Shown here: in pieces, positions 7,813-17,068 of the stretch
Position numbering within the stretch: the stretch's first letter is position 1
Layout: every line of letters starts with the position of its first letter
Notes under the pieces: generated by a model
Databases searched by the model: none
What the model saw: the letters and a program-made list of their open reading frames with translations, nothing else
Told to the model about the DNA's origin: nothing
Translations under genes and position numbers: made by a program
Assembly: GCF_000455605.1 (NCBI RefSeq)
Contig: NC_017025.1
Span: forward strand, 2,232,001 to 2,296,000
Reading direction: 5' to 3'
Length of the DNA stretch: 64,000 nucleotides
From: Flavobacterium indicum GPTSA100-9 = DSM 17447
GTDB lineage: Bacteria > Bacteroidota > Bacteroidia > Flavobacteriales > Flavobacteriaceae

Positions 7813-8772
7813 TTAAATTGAAATTTCAAGTAAAGTTGCATTCCCTTTTATGTCAATTTGTTCTATTTCAGCAGGTAGTAATAATGTTTCACCTGTAGTA
7901 ACAAGAATGCTATCAGCATTATAATGCACCTCTACCTTTCCTTCAACACACATAAAAACTGTAAAGGCATTTTTCTTCTTTTTCCACAAATAATCTTTAT
8001 CAACGGCTAACACAGAAGTTGTAAAAAACGGACAAGTCACTATTTCCACACGTTGATTTGGTATTGAATTGTAATTTATTTTTGATTCGGTAGTTGTAAA
8101 ATTAATAGCATCTAAAGCCAAATCTGTATGCAATGCTCTACCCTCACCATTTGCATCTACCCTATCCCAATCATATAAACGATACGTAATATCACTTGTT
8201 TGTTGAATTTCCGCAATAACGGTCCCAGCACCTATAGCATGAACAGTACCCGTTTCTAAAAAAAACACATCCCCTTTTTGAACCCGATATTCTTCAAGCA
8301 AATTTAGTAGTGTATTTTGCTTCAAATTTGAAATATAGTCTTCCTTTGAGGAATCTTCTTTAAAACCAACAATTAATTTTGACGATGGATCTGCTTGAAT
8401 TACGTACCACATTTCGGTTTTACCAAAAGAATTATGCCTTTCTTTCGCTAAAGCATCATTAGGATGCACTTGTATAGACAAATCTTCTCTAGCGTCAATA
8501 AACTTAAAAAGCAAAGGAAAATTTAGTCCATATTTTGCCAGCACCTCTTCACCCAAAATTCCATCAGGGTACAACGCAATGATTTCATTTAAATTTTTTC
8601 CTTCTAAAGGACCATTTGTCACTACACTCACATCATTAGGAACATTAGATATTTCCCAACTTTCTCCAATAAAAGAACTCTTAGATTCCTTATTGAATAG
8701 TTCATGCAACTTAGTACCGCCCCAAATGCGTTCTTTCAAAATTGGCTTAAATTGAATGGGATACAACTTCAT
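7813..8772 (-). CDS. manA: Mannose-6-phosphate isomerase, type I
   Basis: This 319-residue cytosolic zinc enzyme interconverts mannose-6-phosphate and fructose-6-phosphate, linking glycolysis to mannose-containing polysaccharides. It has the zinc-site region DLSIQVHPND followed by FGKTEMWYVI, and the downstream FFLETGTVHAIGAG histidine segment that completes the site. The length fits the short bacterial type I enzymes. Its ATG shares one base with the queD stop codon (TAATG), so it is translated as the third gene of idi-queD-manA. The three products act in unrelated pathways (isoprenoid, deazapurine/pterin, sugar), so the operon looks like a housekeeping cluster rather than a pathway. Confidence 0.92.
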   Translation of the reverse strand: MKLYPIQFKPILKERIWGGTKLHELFNKESKSSFIGESWEISNVPNDVSVVTNGPLEGKNLNEIIALYPDGILGEEVLAKYGLNFPLLFKFIDAREDLSIQVHPNDALAKERHNSFGKTEMWYVIQADPSSKLIVGFKEDSSKEDYISNLKQNTLLNLLEEYRVQKGDVFFLETGTVHAIGAGTVIAEIQQTSDITYRLYDWDRVDANGEGRALHTDLALDAINFTTTESKINYNSIPNQRVEIVTCPFFTTSVLAVDKDYLWKKKKNAFTVFMCVEGKVEVHYNADSILVTTGETLLLPAEIEQIDIKGNATLLEISI

Positions 8773-9182
8773 TAATTTCCTTTATAAGTGACAAAATTAC
8801 GTGGTGTTTCATACAACACTACTTCCAAATCTAATTTAGCTGCAATATGATTTCTCAATTTATTCCAAATAACTACTACAATATTTTCAGCCGTTGGATT
8901 GAGTTCTGCAAATTCGGGAACATCCAAATTCAAATTCTTATGATCAAATTTATTTTCAATTTGTTCTTTAATTAAATCAGATAAAATCTTTACATCCATA
9001 ACAAATCCAGTTTCTGGATCAATTTCACCAGTAACACTTACTATCAATTCATAATTATGACCATGATAATTTGGATTATTACATTTCCCAAAAACAGCAT
9101 CATTTTGCTCCATGGACCAATCTTTCCTATACAACCTATGTGCTGCATTAAAATGAGCTTTCCTACTTACAGTTACTCGCAT
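8772..9182 (-). CDS. queD: 6-carboxytetrahydropterin synthase (QueD/PTPS family)
   Basis: This enzyme of about 136 residues converts 7,8-dihydroneopterin triphosphate to 6-carboxytetrahydropterin on the queuosine pathway. The zinc-binding histidines are visible in FNAAHRL and NYHGHNYEL, and the catalytic Cys in FGKCNNPNY. The open frame extends 11 codons further upstream into the end of idi, but the Met before RVTVSRKAHFNAAH matches the usual family start and lies 1 bp after the idi stop codon. The C-terminus (LYETPRNFVTY) is also typical. It is transcribed between idi and manA. Confidence 0.9.
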   Translation of the reverse strand: MRVTVSRKAHFNAAHRLYRKDWSMEQNDAVFGKCNNPNYHGHNYELIVSVTGEIDPETGFVMDVKILSDLIKEQIENKFDHKNLNLDVPEFAELNPTAENIVVVIWNKLRNHIAAKLDLEVVLYETPRNFVTYKGN

Positions 9183-9183
9183 A

Positions 9184-9702
9184 TTATTTTTCAAAATGAT
9201 GATAAAATTCCTCAAAAATTATTTTAAACCAAACTGTATATTCGTCCGGATTTAGCTTCATATCGCTTTTTACATCCTCTATTTTCATCCATTTCCAGCT
9301 TTCCACTTCCTCCTTATTAATAACCGGTTCTTCATTGGAATAACCAATCATAACATGATCTAATTCATGTTCAGTCAATCCATTATCAAAAGGCGCTTTG
9401 TAAATAAAATGAAACATTTCTGTCAGCTCAACTTTCATCCCCATTTCTTCCATTAATCGGCGAGAACCTGCTTCAATATTTGATTCTCCTTCACGTTGAT
9501 GACTACAACAAGTATTTGTCCACAACAAAGGAGAATGGTATTTATGATGTGCTCGTTGTTGCAGTAACAATTCTTGATTATCATTTAAAACAAAAACAGA
9601 AAAGGCTCTATGCAATAAAGCTTTCTCGTGAGCCTCTAATTTATTCATTAAACCAATTGGCCTATCGTTTTCGTCAACTAAAATTACTTTTTCTTCTTTC
9701 AC
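9184..9702 (-). CDS. idi: Isopentenyl-diphosphate delta-isomerase, type 1 (Nudix)
   Basis: This cytosolic enzyme interconverts isopentenyl and dimethylallyl diphosphate for isoprenoid synthesis. The catalytic Cys is in WTNTCCSHQREGE and the other active-site segment is HELDHVMIGY. LHRAFSVFVLN opens the Nudix-like fold. The open frame can be read from a TTG at 9723, but that TTG is the end of a TAATTTTG promoter box. The GTG at 9702 gives the usual N-terminus MKEEKVILVDEND and is chosen here (about 172 aa). It is the first gene of idi-queD-manA and diverges from parA. Confidence 0.88.
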   Translation of the reverse strand: MKEEKVILVDENDRPIGLMNKLEAHEKALLHRAFSVFVLNDNQELLLQQRAHHKYHSPLLWTNTCCSHQREGESNIEAGSRRLMEEMGMKVELTEMFHFIYKAPFDNGLTEHELDHVMIGYSNEEPVINKEEVESWKWMKIEDVKSDMKLNPDEYTVWFKIIFEEFYHHFEK

Positions 9703-9720
9703 TTTATGGAAATTTGGTCT

Positions 9721-9728
9721 CAAAATTA
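9721..9728 (-). promoter_or_regulatory. -7 box of the idi-queD-manA operon
   Basis: TAATTTTG on the - strand matches TANNTTTG and lies 18 bp before the preferred GTG start. It overlaps the alternative TTG start, arguing against that longer form. No clear -33 box. Confidence 0.5.
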
Positions 9729-9799
9729 CAAAAAAATAAATTTTAATCTTGCATTATCAATTCAAATAAGGACTTTAACGCTTTGTTAATAAATTTGGG

Positions 9800-9829
9800 T
9801 TGGTAATACCATAAATAATTGTATTTTTA
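9800..9829 (+). promoter_or_regulatory. Promoter of the parA-parB unit
   Basis: TTG, a 19-bp spacer and TATTTTTA (one mismatch to TANNTTTG), 24 bp before the parA ATG. Confidence 0.55.
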
Positions 9830-9853
9830 CGCTTCGAAAATTTTAAGATAAAA

Positions 9854-10618
9854 ATGGGTAAAATCATTGCAATTGCAAATCAAAAAGGCGGTGTTGGAAA
9901 AACAACTACATCTGTAAATTTAGCAGCAGCTTTAGGTGTTTTAGAAAAGAAAGTATTGTTAATAGATGCTGATCCACAGGCTAATGCTACTTCTGGATTA
10001 GGATTAGATGTAGAAACCGTTGAAATTGGAACATATCAAATTTTAGAACACAGTAACACACCTGAAGAAGCAGTAGTATCTTGTTCTGCACCTAATGTTT
10101 CTATTATTCCTGCTCATATCGACTTAGTTGCCATTGAAATTGAATTGGTAGACAAAGAAAACAGAGAATACATGCTTAAAGAAGCATTAAAAAATATTAA
10201 AGAAGAGTACGATTATATTTTAATTGACTGTGCGCCTTCTTTAGGATTGTTAACGTTAAATGCTTTGACTGCTGCGGATAGTGTTGTAATTCCTATCCAA
10301 TGTGAATATTTTGCATTAGAAGGGTTAGGAAAATTATTAAACACCATTAAAAGTGTTCAAAAAATCCACAATCCTAATTTAGACATTGAAGGACTATTAT
10401 TAACGATGTATGATTCTCGTTTACGTCTTTCAAATCAGGTGGTAGAAGAAGTACAAAAACACTTTAACAATATGGTTTTTGACACAATTATTCAAAGAAA
10501 TATTAAATTAAGTGAAGCGCCAAGTTTTGGAGAAAGCATTATCAACTATGATGCAACAAGTAAAGGAGCCGCAAATTATATTAATTTAGCAGAAGAAATT
10601 ATCAAGAAAAACAGTTAA
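9854..10618 (+). CDS. parA: Chromosome-partitioning ATPase ParA (Soj)
   Basis: This 254-residue ParA-type ATPase carries the deviant Walker A motif KGGVGKTTTS near residue 11, Walker A' in LLIDADPQANATSGL and Walker B in YDYILIDCAPSLGLL. It binds DNA in an ATP-dependent way and works with ParB on parS sites to segregate replicated origins. The protein starts directly at the fold (GKIIAIANQKGG) without an N-terminal DNA-binding extension, as in chromosomal rather than many plasmid ParA proteins. parB begins 6 bp after its stop, so they form one unit. parA/parB usually mark a position not far from the replication origin, but no origin is visible in this window. Confidence 0.95.
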   Translation: MGKIIAIANQKGGVGKTTTSVNLAAALGVLEKKVLLIDADPQANATSGLGLDVETVEIGTYQILEHSNTPEEAVVSCSAPNVSIIPAHIDLVAIEIELVDKENREYMLKEALKNIKEEYDYILIDCAPSLGLLTLNALTAADSVVIPIQCEYFALEGLGKLLNTIKSVQKIHNPNLDIEGLLLTMYDSRLRLSNQVVEEVQKHFNNMVFDTIIQRNIKLSEAPSFGESIINYDATSKGAANYINLAEEIIKKNS

Positions 10619-10624
10619 GAGAAG

Positions 10625-11524
10625 ATGACAAAAGCAGTAAAAAAACCTGTATTAGGAAGAGGATTATCAGCACTTTTAAGCGACCCATCTAACGATATAA
10701 AATCGGTTGAAGATGCTGGTGCAGACAAAGTTGTTGGTAATATTATTGAACTTGATATTAATACAATTGAAATTAACCCCTTTCAACCCAGAACTAATTT
10801 TAATGAAGAAACGCTACAAGAATTAGCAAAATCAATTAAAGAAGTTGGGGTAATTCAACCTATTACTGTTAGAAAACTTGAATTTAATAAATACCAATTA
10901 ATTTCTGGAGAAAGACGTTTACGTGCCTCAAAATTAATTGGCCTCGCTACTGTTCCAGCTTATGTTAGAATTGCAAACGATAACGAATCGTTAGTAATGG
11001 CATTAGTTGAAAACATTCAACGTCATGACTTAGATCCAATTGAAGTTGCCTTATCTTACCAACGTTTGATTGATGAAATTAATTTAACACAAGAAGAATT
11101 AAGTGACCGTGTAGGAAAGAAACGTTCTACTATTACAAATTACTTACGTTTATTGAAATTAGACCCAATCATCCAAACAGGAATGCGCGATGGTTTTATT
11201 TCAATGGGGCATGGTCGTGCTTTAATTAGTATCGAAGATTTAGATGTACAAAGTGATATATACCACAAAGTAGTAACACAAAATTTATCTGTTCGAGAAA
11301 CAGAAGCGCTTGTTAAAAAACACCAAGAAAGCTTAAAACCAAAAATAGGTAAAGCAAGCAGCGATAAATCTTTTGAAATAGATGACAACCAAAAGAAAAC
11401 ATTTGCAAACTTTTTTGGCACAAAGGTAGATGTAAATGTAGCTTCAAATGGAAAAGGAAAAATTACCATTCCTTTTCACTCAGAGGAGGATTTCAATAGA
11501 ATAATGAAATTAATTAATAACTAA
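10625..11524 (+). CDS. parB: Chromosome-partitioning protein ParB
   Basis: This 299-residue protein has the N-terminal segment LGRGLSALL used by ParB to contact ParA, a CTPase/ParB-N domain with NPFQPRTNF and SGERRLRASKLIG, and a helix-turn-helix with LTQEELSDRVGKKRSTITNY that reads parS. The C-terminal 60 residues form the dimerisation part. ENIQRHDLDPIE between them is the usual conserved linker. I did not identify a parS palindrome in this window. The DUF5683 gene starts immediately after its stop codon with no intergenic base, so translation is probably coupled. Confidence 0.95.
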   Translation: MTKAVKKPVLGRGLSALLSDPSNDIKSVEDAGADKVVGNIIELDINTIEINPFQPRTNFNEETLQELAKSIKEVGVIQPITVRKLEFNKYQLISGERRLRASKLIGLATVPAYVRIANDNESLVMALVENIQRHDLDPIEVALSYQRLIDEINLTQEELSDRVGKKRSTITNYLRLLKLDPIIQTGMRDGFISMGHGRALISIEDLDVQSDIYHKVVTQNLSVRETEALVKKHQESLKPKIGKASSDKSFEIDDNQKKTFANFFGTKVDVNVASNGKGKITIPFHSEEDFNRIMKLINN

Positions 11525-12088
11525 GTGAAGTACCTTTTTTACATCTTTTGTTTCTTTCTACTTGGTTTTCAATTTTCACAAGCTCAAAAATCACAAGAGA
11601 TTAAAATTGAAACCAAAAAAGTAGTAAAAGATTCTATAAATCCTTTAGCACCAGCAAAAGCAGCTTTTTATTCCGCTATTTTACCTGGATTAGGGCAAGC
11701 TTACAATAAAAAATATTGGAAAATTCCAATTGTTTATGCTGCATTGGGTGCAGGTGTATATTTTATTATTGACAACAATAATAAATACAATGATTATAGA
11801 AATGAATACAAAGCAAGATTATTAGGCACTAATAATCCAAACAACGGTACGTTTGGCAGATTAACTACTGAAAGCGTGTATCGTGGTCAAAAATTCTACC
11901 AAAAAAATAGAGATTTATCAATTTTAATCACAGGCGGTTTATATTTACTTAATATTTTAGACGCTAATATTGATGCGCATTTACTACAATTCAATGTAAG
12001 TGATGACTTAACTTTAAAGCCTAAAATCCAACAAAACTTCTTAACTAACAAACATGAAGTAGGTTTTACTTTAAGTTATAATTTTTAA
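11525..12088 (+). CDS. DUF5683 family exported/membrane protein
   Basis: This 187-residue protein begins with GTG directly after the parB stop. An N-terminal signal (YLFYIFCFFLLGFQFSQAQ) suggests export or membrane anchoring. The conserved core APAKAAFYSAILPGLGQAYNKKYWKIPIVYAALG is the signature of DUF5683, followed by a membrane segment (VYAALGAGVYFIID), a YRNEYKAR-type helix and a second hydrophobic segment (LSILITGGLYLLNILDANIDAHL). The function is unknown. Its position between parB and dapB is a common Flavobacteriaceae gene order. Confidence 0.83.
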   Translation: MKYLFYIFCFFLLGFQFSQAQKSQEIKIETKKVVKDSINPLAPAKAAFYSAILPGLGQAYNKKYWKIPIVYAALGAGVYFIIDNNNKYNDYRNEYKARLLGTNNPNNGTFGRLTTESVYRGQKFYQKNRDLSILITGGLYLLNILDANIDAHLLQFNVSDDLTLKPKIQQNFLTNKHEVGFTLSYNF

Positions 12089-12133
12089 CATTTCATTAAT
12101 TAACATTACTAAAAAAGAAGCTACTAACTTTAC

Positions 12134-12832
12134 ATGAAAATAGCATTATTAGGATACGGGAAAATGGGAAAAGTAATTGAAAAAATTGCTTTGGAAAGAG
12201 GACATCAAATTGTTTTAAGAAAAGGAAGTCAAGATACTTTTGAAGGACTATTAGATGCCGATGTAGCTATTGATTTCAGTTTACCAAATGTTGCTGTTGA
12301 AAACATTTCAGAATGTTTAAATCATTCTATTCCTGTAATTTCTGGCACTACTGGTTGGTTAGAACGTTATGAAGAAATGGTTCAACTGTGTAACGAAAAA
12401 AATGGTAGTTTTATTTATGGTTCTAATTTTAGTTTGGGCGTAAATATTTTTTTTGAATTGAATGAATTTTTAGCCAAAATGATGAAAAACTTAACACAAT
12501 ACAACGTGAGTATGGAAGAAATTCATCATACACAAAAATTAGACGCACCAAGCGGAACCGCCATTTCGTTAGCAGAAGGAATTATAAAGCATACCAATTA
12601 CAAAAAATGGACTTTAGAAAACCCTAATAATGATGAAATTTTAATTGACGCGAAAAGAATAGGAACAGTTCCTGGAACTCATAGCATATTTTATGATAGT
12701 GCTGTGGATCAAATAGAAATTAAACATACCGCGCATAGCCGAGAAGGTTTCGCTTTAGGATCTGTTGTAGCAGCAGAATGGTTAGTTGGCAAAAAAGGAG
12801 TCTTTACAATGAAAGATGTTTTAGGTATTTAA
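12134..12832 (+). CDS. dapB: 4-hydroxy-tetrahydrodipicolinate reductase
   Basis: This enzyme reduces the product of DapA to tetrahydrodipicolinate on the route to meso-diaminopimelate and lysine. The dinucleotide-binding GYGKMGKVIE is at the N-terminus, and the catalytic and substrate-binding segment EEIHHTQKLDAPSGTA is intact. At 232 residues it is shorter than the approximately 270-residue E. coli enzyme, as is usual for Bacteroidota. The start ATG is only 1 bp beyond a TAACTTTA sequence that resembles a -7 promoter box, so either this box is not used or the mRNA is leaderless. Confidence 0.93.
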   Translation: MKIALLGYGKMGKVIEKIALERGHQIVLRKGSQDTFEGLLDADVAIDFSLPNVAVENISECLNHSIPVISGTTGWLERYEEMVQLCNEKNGSFIYGSNFSLGVNIFFELNEFLAKMMKNLTQYNVSMEEIHHTQKLDAPSGTAISLAEGIIKHTNYKKWTLENPNNDEILIDAKRIGTVPGTHSIFYDSAVDQIEIKHTAHSREGFALGSVVAAEWLVGKKGVFTMKDVLGI

Positions 12833-12942
12833 AACGTATAGAAACAAAAAAATTTTAACAATAAAAAATAAATTATTTTATTCAACATAGAAATCATAAA
12901 TAAACTTATATGACTTATATGTTTTAAAAAAATTAACAAAGT

Positions 12943-14514
12943 ATGGAAACAACAAGTTGGGTTTTAACCATAATCATTTTAAGTACATTACATGGAATTT
13001 GTACTTGGAAGTTATATGTAACTGCTGGTAAAAAAGCATGGGAAGCGTTTATCCCTGTATACAATGGAATAAAATTAATGGAAATCATAAACCGACCAAA
13101 ATGGTGGGTGTTATTACTTTTTATTCCCGTAATAAACTTGTTGTTATTACCCGTAATTTGGATTGAAACTTTACGTTCGTTTGGAAGAAAATCGTCTACA
13201 GATATGTGGTTGGGAGTCCTAACTTTTGGATTTTATATTGGTTACATTAATTATACTCAATCCACAACTTACGAACCTAATAGAAGTACAAAACCGGCTA
13301 CTAAGGCGTTAGATACGCTTGGTTCAATAACTTTTGCAATCATTGTGGCTACTTTTGTACATACTTATTTTATTCAACCGTTTGTTATTCCAACTTCATC
13401 TTTGGAAAAAACATTAAAAATTGGCGACTTCTTGTTTGTAAGCAAATTTCATTATGGTGCGAGAACACCAATGACAACAGTTGCCGCACCAATGGTACAT
13501 GATACTTTGCCAATTATAAAAACAAAATCGTATTCTTCATGGCCAGAATTACCTTATTTCCGTTTTCCAGCACTTCAGAAAATAGAACGTAATGATATTG
13601 TTGTTTTCAACTGGCCCGTTGATACAGTTGCTAAATTTAGAGACAATTCTGGAATAAAATATTACAAACCGATTGACAAAAAATCGAATTATGTAAAACG
13701 TTGTGTGGGAATTCCTGGAGATGAAATTACAATTAAAAATAGTGATTTATATGTAAACGGAAAATTAGCTCAATTGCCTCATCGAGCAAAACCACAGTTT
13801 TCATACAAAGTTGCTTTTGACGGAACTAATACAACTACCACTTCTACACTTGATGCTACTTTAAGAGAATTAGAATGTTCGGATGGTTTTGGCGTTAATG
13901 ATACTCGCGATACTCTATTTATTAGAGCATTGACAGATGAAGGCGCGAAAGCACTTAAAGGAATTACAGGTGTAAAATCTGTAGAGAAAATTTTAGCTAA
14001 AGGAACTGAAAAAAGTATTTTCCCTTACACTAAAAATTGGAATGTAGATAATTTAGGCCCTATAAAAATCCCTTCACAAGGCGAAACAGTTACACTAAAT
14101 GCAGAAACAGTTCCGTTTTATAAAATGATAATAACTGAATATGAACACCATCAATTACAAGTTAATGGTAATGAAATAAGAATAGACGGAAAACCGGCTA
14201 CTTCTTACACTTTTAATCAAGATTATTACTGGATGATGGGAGACAACCGTCATAATTCAGAAGATTCAAGATATTGGGGATTTGTTCCTGCAGATCATAT
14301 CGTGGGAAAACCTATTTTTATATGGATGAGTTTTGATTTAAATAATGTTTTCCAAAAACCATTTTTAGATCGATTTAGACCTGAACGTTTCTTTACTACT
14401 GTGAGTGGCGACGGTGAACCACAATCATATTTTAAATATTTCTTGTTTGCTTTAGCTGGTTATTTTGTATGGGATTATTTCAACAAAAAGAAAAAGAAAA
14501 AAGAAGAAGCATAA
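12943..14514 (+). CDS. lepB: Signal peptidase I, long Bacteroidota form
   Basis: This inner-membrane serine protease removes signal peptides from exported proteins. About 110 residues at the N-terminus hold several extra membrane segments before the peptidase domain. The catalytic Ser lies in FVIPTSSLEKTLKIGD and the general-base Lys in KKSNYVKRCVGIPGDE. The conserved box YYWMMGDNRHNSEDSRYWGFVP follows near residue 430-450, and a further membrane segment ends in a Lys-rich tail. At 523 residues it is much longer than E. coli LepB (about 320), with a large insertion between the Lys box and the MGDNR box, as is common in this phylum. A terminator follows. Confidence 0.92.
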   Translation: METTSWVLTIIILSTLHGICTWKLYVTAGKKAWEAFIPVYNGIKLMEIINRPKWWVLLLFIPVINLLLLPVIWIETLRSFGRKSSTDMWLGVLTFGFYIGYINYTQSTTYEPNRSTKPATKALDTLGSITFAIIVATFVHTYFIQPFVIPTSSLEKTLKIGDFLFVSKFHYGARTPMTTVAAPMVHDTLPIIKTKSYSSWPELPYFRFPALQKIERNDIVVFNWPVDTVAKFRDNSGIKYYKPIDKKSNYVKRCVGIPGDEITIKNSDLYVNGKLAQLPHRAKPQFSYKVAFDGTNTTTTSTLDATLRELECSDGFGVNDTRDTLFIRALTDEGAKALKGITGVKSVEKILAKGTEKSIFPYTKNWNVDNLGPIKIPSQGETVTLNAETVPFYKMIITEYEHHQLQVNGNEIRIDGKPATSYTFNQDYYWMMGDNRHNSEDSRYWGFVPADHIVGKPIFIWMSFDLNNVFQKPFLDRFRPERFFTTVSGDGEPQSYFKYFLFALAGYFVWDYFNKKKKKKEEA

Positions 14515-14520
14515 ATAACT

Positions 14521-14551
14521 GTAGCGTTGGAATTATCCAACGTTACTTTTT
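14521..14551 (+). terminator. Intrinsic terminator after lepB
   Basis: An 11-bp stem (GTAGCGTTGGA / TCCAACGTTAC, one G-U pair) with an ATTA-type loop is followed by five T. Confidence 0.8.
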
Positions 14552-14563
14552 AGTAGAAATACC

Positions 14564-15175
14564 ATGAAGAATTTATTAATTTATCCTACGTATTTTCCAT
14601 CAATAAGTCATTATTGTGCATTAGTACAAGCAGAAAAAATTACTTTTGAAGTAGAAGACACATTTCAAAAACAAACCAACAGAAATAGAATGTACATTTA
14701 TAGTCCTAATGGCTTACAAATGTTAAACATTCCTCTTAAACACAGCGATACTCGTCAAAAATTTAAAGATGTAAAAATTGAATACGCGTTTGATTGGCAA
14801 AAAAATCATTTTAAATCTTTAGAAGCGGCTTACAGAACTTCTCCTTTTTTCGAATATTTTGAAGATGATATCCGACCATTATTTGAAAAGAAAACTCCTT
14901 ATATGTTGGATTTAAATTTTGAAATTTTTGAACTTATCAATCAGGCATTAGGTATTCAATTAGACTTTGAAAAAACAACAGAATATTTTCACGAAGCACC
15001 CGAATATAATGATTTACGACCTTTAGTAAATGGAAAAAAAGACAACACAAAATTAGAAGAATATACTCAAGTTTTTGAAGAAAAACACGGTTTCATCAAC
15101 AATTTATCTATTTTAGATTTATTATTTAATGAAGGAAGGTATGCTTTAGATTATTTAAAACAACAAAAACTATAA
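14564..15175 (+). CDS. WbqC family protein
   Basis: This 203-residue cytosolic protein starts with LLIYPTYFPSISHYCALVQA and has LNIPLKHSDTRQKFKDVKIEY and WQKNHFKSLEAAYRTSPFFEYFEDDI, all typical of the WbqC-like family. Members are found in O-antigen or sugar gene clusters, but their reaction is not established, so only the family name is given. The start codon follows a terminator closely. Its last 6 bases overlap the end of the convergent EEP-family gene on the other strand. Confidence 0.85.
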   Translation: MKNLLIYPTYFPSISHYCALVQAEKITFEVEDTFQKQTNRNRMYIYSPNGLQMLNIPLKHSDTRQKFKDVKIEYAFDWQKNHFKSLEAAYRTSPFFEYFEDDIRPLFEKKTPYMLDLNFEIFELINQALGIQLDFEKTTEYFHEAPEYNDLRPLVNGKKDNTKLEEYTQVFEEKHGFINNLSILDLLFNEGRYALDYLKQQKL

Positions 15176-16225
15176 TTTTTCTTTTGAAAAATTCAATCGT
15201 GCAAGTAAAGGAAAATGATCACTATTATAAAAATCATTGAGTGTTTCAAATTCTTTTACTTGCATTTTTTTATCCACTAGAATATAATCAATTCGAGCTG
15301 GATAATATTTAAAATTATAGGTTTTTCCAAAACCAGCTCCATTAGTTTCAAAAGCATCTTCCATAGAACCTTTAATAGTTCGGTATACATATGAAAATGC
15401 GCTATTATTCATATCACCACAAATTACTTTTTTGTACTTACAATCTTGATAATGTTGCTTTATTAATTCTGCTTGAATTTGTTGTTTTGTAAAAGCTTTA
15501 CTTATTCTTTTTAAAATAGTTCGAGTTTTATTTTCATCCATTTGCTGAATATCTTCATCATCTATAGCTGTACTAATTTTAATGGATTGCAAATGCATAC
15601 TATACACACGTAAGGTATCATTTTCTTTAACAATATCTGCATATACCACGTTATTATTAGATTCTGGAAAAGTTATTTTCCCTTTATCAATAATTTTATA
15701 CTTAGAAAAAATTGCATTTCCAACAATAATATTTTTACCTTCTTTAAATATATGTTGGTATTTATAGTTTGAAAATCTCGTTTGTTCAAAGTCGGAATAT
15801 TCTTGAATACACAAAATATCAGGTTTTTTTTCATCAACTAAATTGGCAATTTGTTTGGGTATATTTGCCTTTAAATCCCATTTAAATTTATTAAATAAAC
15901 GAACGTTATAACTCATAATGGTAAAATCTGAGTTTGAAACAGGCAAAACAGTTTCTTTAAAATTATAAAACTTATTTATAAAAGTAATTCCCAACAATAA
16001 TGCAATTCCAGAAATAAAAATATATTTTTTAAATTGGATGAACCAATAAATGAAAAACAACAAGTTAAATATTAAAAATAATGGAAGGAATAACGTTAAA
16101 ACACTTAATATAGGAAACCATTTTGGAGCTAAAAAAGGCAATAGATAAGCCATTAATGTAGTTAACACTAATACTACATTAAGCAACAACATTGTTTTAG
16201 AAATCCATGATAAACCTTTTAACAA
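15170..16225 (-). CDS. Endonuclease/exonuclease/phosphatase-family membrane protein
   Basis: This 351-residue protein has three hydrophobic segments in its first 95 residues, then a catalytic EEP domain starting FTIMSYNVRLFNKFKW. The usual metal-site pieces are present: CIQEYSDF, VICGDMNNSAFSYVYR, RIDYILVD and the terminal SDHFPLL. The fold hydrolyses phosphodiesters of nucleic acids, lipids or inositol phosphates; the substrate is unknown. The first usable start is a TTG 1 bp after the rhomboid stop; the first ATG lies 11 codons in. It is last in a unit with two rhomboids and mutL. Confidence 0.83.
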   Translation of the reverse strand: MLKGLSWISKTMLLLNVVLVLTTLMAYLLPFLAPKWFPILSVLTLFLPLFLIFNLLFFIYWFIQFKKYIFISGIALLLGITFINKFYNFKETVLPVSNSDFTIMSYNVRLFNKFKWDLKANIPKQIANLVDEKKPDILCIQEYSDFEQTRFSNYKYQHIFKEGKNIIVGNAIFSKYKIIDKGKITFPESNNNVVYADIVKENDTLRVYSMHLQSIKISTAIDDEDIQQMDENKTRTILKRISKAFTKQQIQAELIKQHYQDCKYKKVICGDMNNSAFSYVYRTIKGSMEDAFETNGAGFGKTYNFKYYPARIDYILVDKKMQVKEFETLNDFYNSDHFPLLARLNFSKEKL

Positions 16226-16226
16226 C

Positions 16227-17066
16227 TTATTTATTGATTTTAAATAAAAATTCTTTTTCTTCTTTGGTTAAACTATCATAACCCGATTTACTGATTTTAT
16301 CTAAGATATCATCAATTTGTTTTTGAGTCATATCTTTAGTAAATTCAGACTTATTTACTTTACGATTTACAGTTTCATTCTTGTAAATTTTCTTAAAAGT
16401 ACTCTTTTTTTTCTTATTTGAAAAATCAAACCATTTACTTAAATCAATTCCTCTTTTTAAACCTTGAACATTGAAGTAAGCAAAAAAAACTCCAGCCAAA
16501 TGAGCCACATGACCACCTGTATTTTCAATAGCAAAATAAACAATATTTAACAACAAAATTAATGCTCCAATATACCAAAGTTTAATATAGCCAATTAAGG
16601 GAATACGAACTACCATAAGAGGTGAGTAAAAAACCACCGTGAAAAAAATTCCTAAAATAGCAGCACTGGCACCAACTATACTGTTATCGATTCCAAAAAT
16701 ATTTTGATAAACAACATAAACAAATCCTGCAAATAGAGCACTAAAAAAATAGGTCGCCAAAAATTGTTTTGTACTAAAAAATGTAAAAAACAATCTTCCT
16801 GCAAAAAATAAGAACAACATATTAGACAACAAATGCAGCAAACCAGAATGAAAAAATGCATAAGTTATAAATGTCCATGGAAAAAACAGAAAACTATGGG
16901 TAGCAGAATTTAAAGCAATGAAATGGGGAAAATCGAAATATCCTAACTTAAATTGGTAAAACAAAGGCAATGACAAAACAAACAATCCTATGTTCCAAAA
17001 AATAATTTTTTGAGACATGTCGTTGTAGCGGTATTGTGTTTTAATATCTTTAAAAATTTCGTTCAT
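16227..17066 (-). CDS. Rhomboid-family intramembrane serine protease (first of a pair)
   Basis: This protein of about 279 residues has six membrane segments with the catalytic Ser in SIVGASAAILG and the catalytic His in GHVAHLAGVFFAY. HSGLLHLLSNMLFLFFAG is the conserved His/Asn helix of the oxyanion site. A soluble C-terminal tail (MTQKQIDDILDKISKSGYDSLTKEEKEFLF, in part) is the small domain that follows many Flavobacteriaceae rhomboids. The frame can be extended to a TTG inside the previous gene, but the ATG at 17066, just after the neighbouring TAA, gives the normal start MNEIFKDIKTQYR. The substrate is unknown. Confidence 0.88.
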   Translation of the reverse strand: MNEIFKDIKTQYRYNDMSQKIIFWNIGLFVLSLPLFYQFKLGYFDFPHFIALNSATHSFLFFPWTFITYAFFHSGLLHLLSNMLFLFFAGRLFFTFFSTKQFLATYFFSALFAGFVYVVYQNIFGIDNSIVGASAAILGIFFTVVFYSPLMVVRIPLIGYIKLWYIGALILLLNIVYFAIENTGGHVAHLAGVFFAYFNVQGLKRGIDLSKWFDFSNKKKKSTFKKIYKNETVNRKVNKSEFTKDMTQKQIDDILDKISKSGYDSLTKEEKEFLFKINK

Positions 17067-17068
17067 AT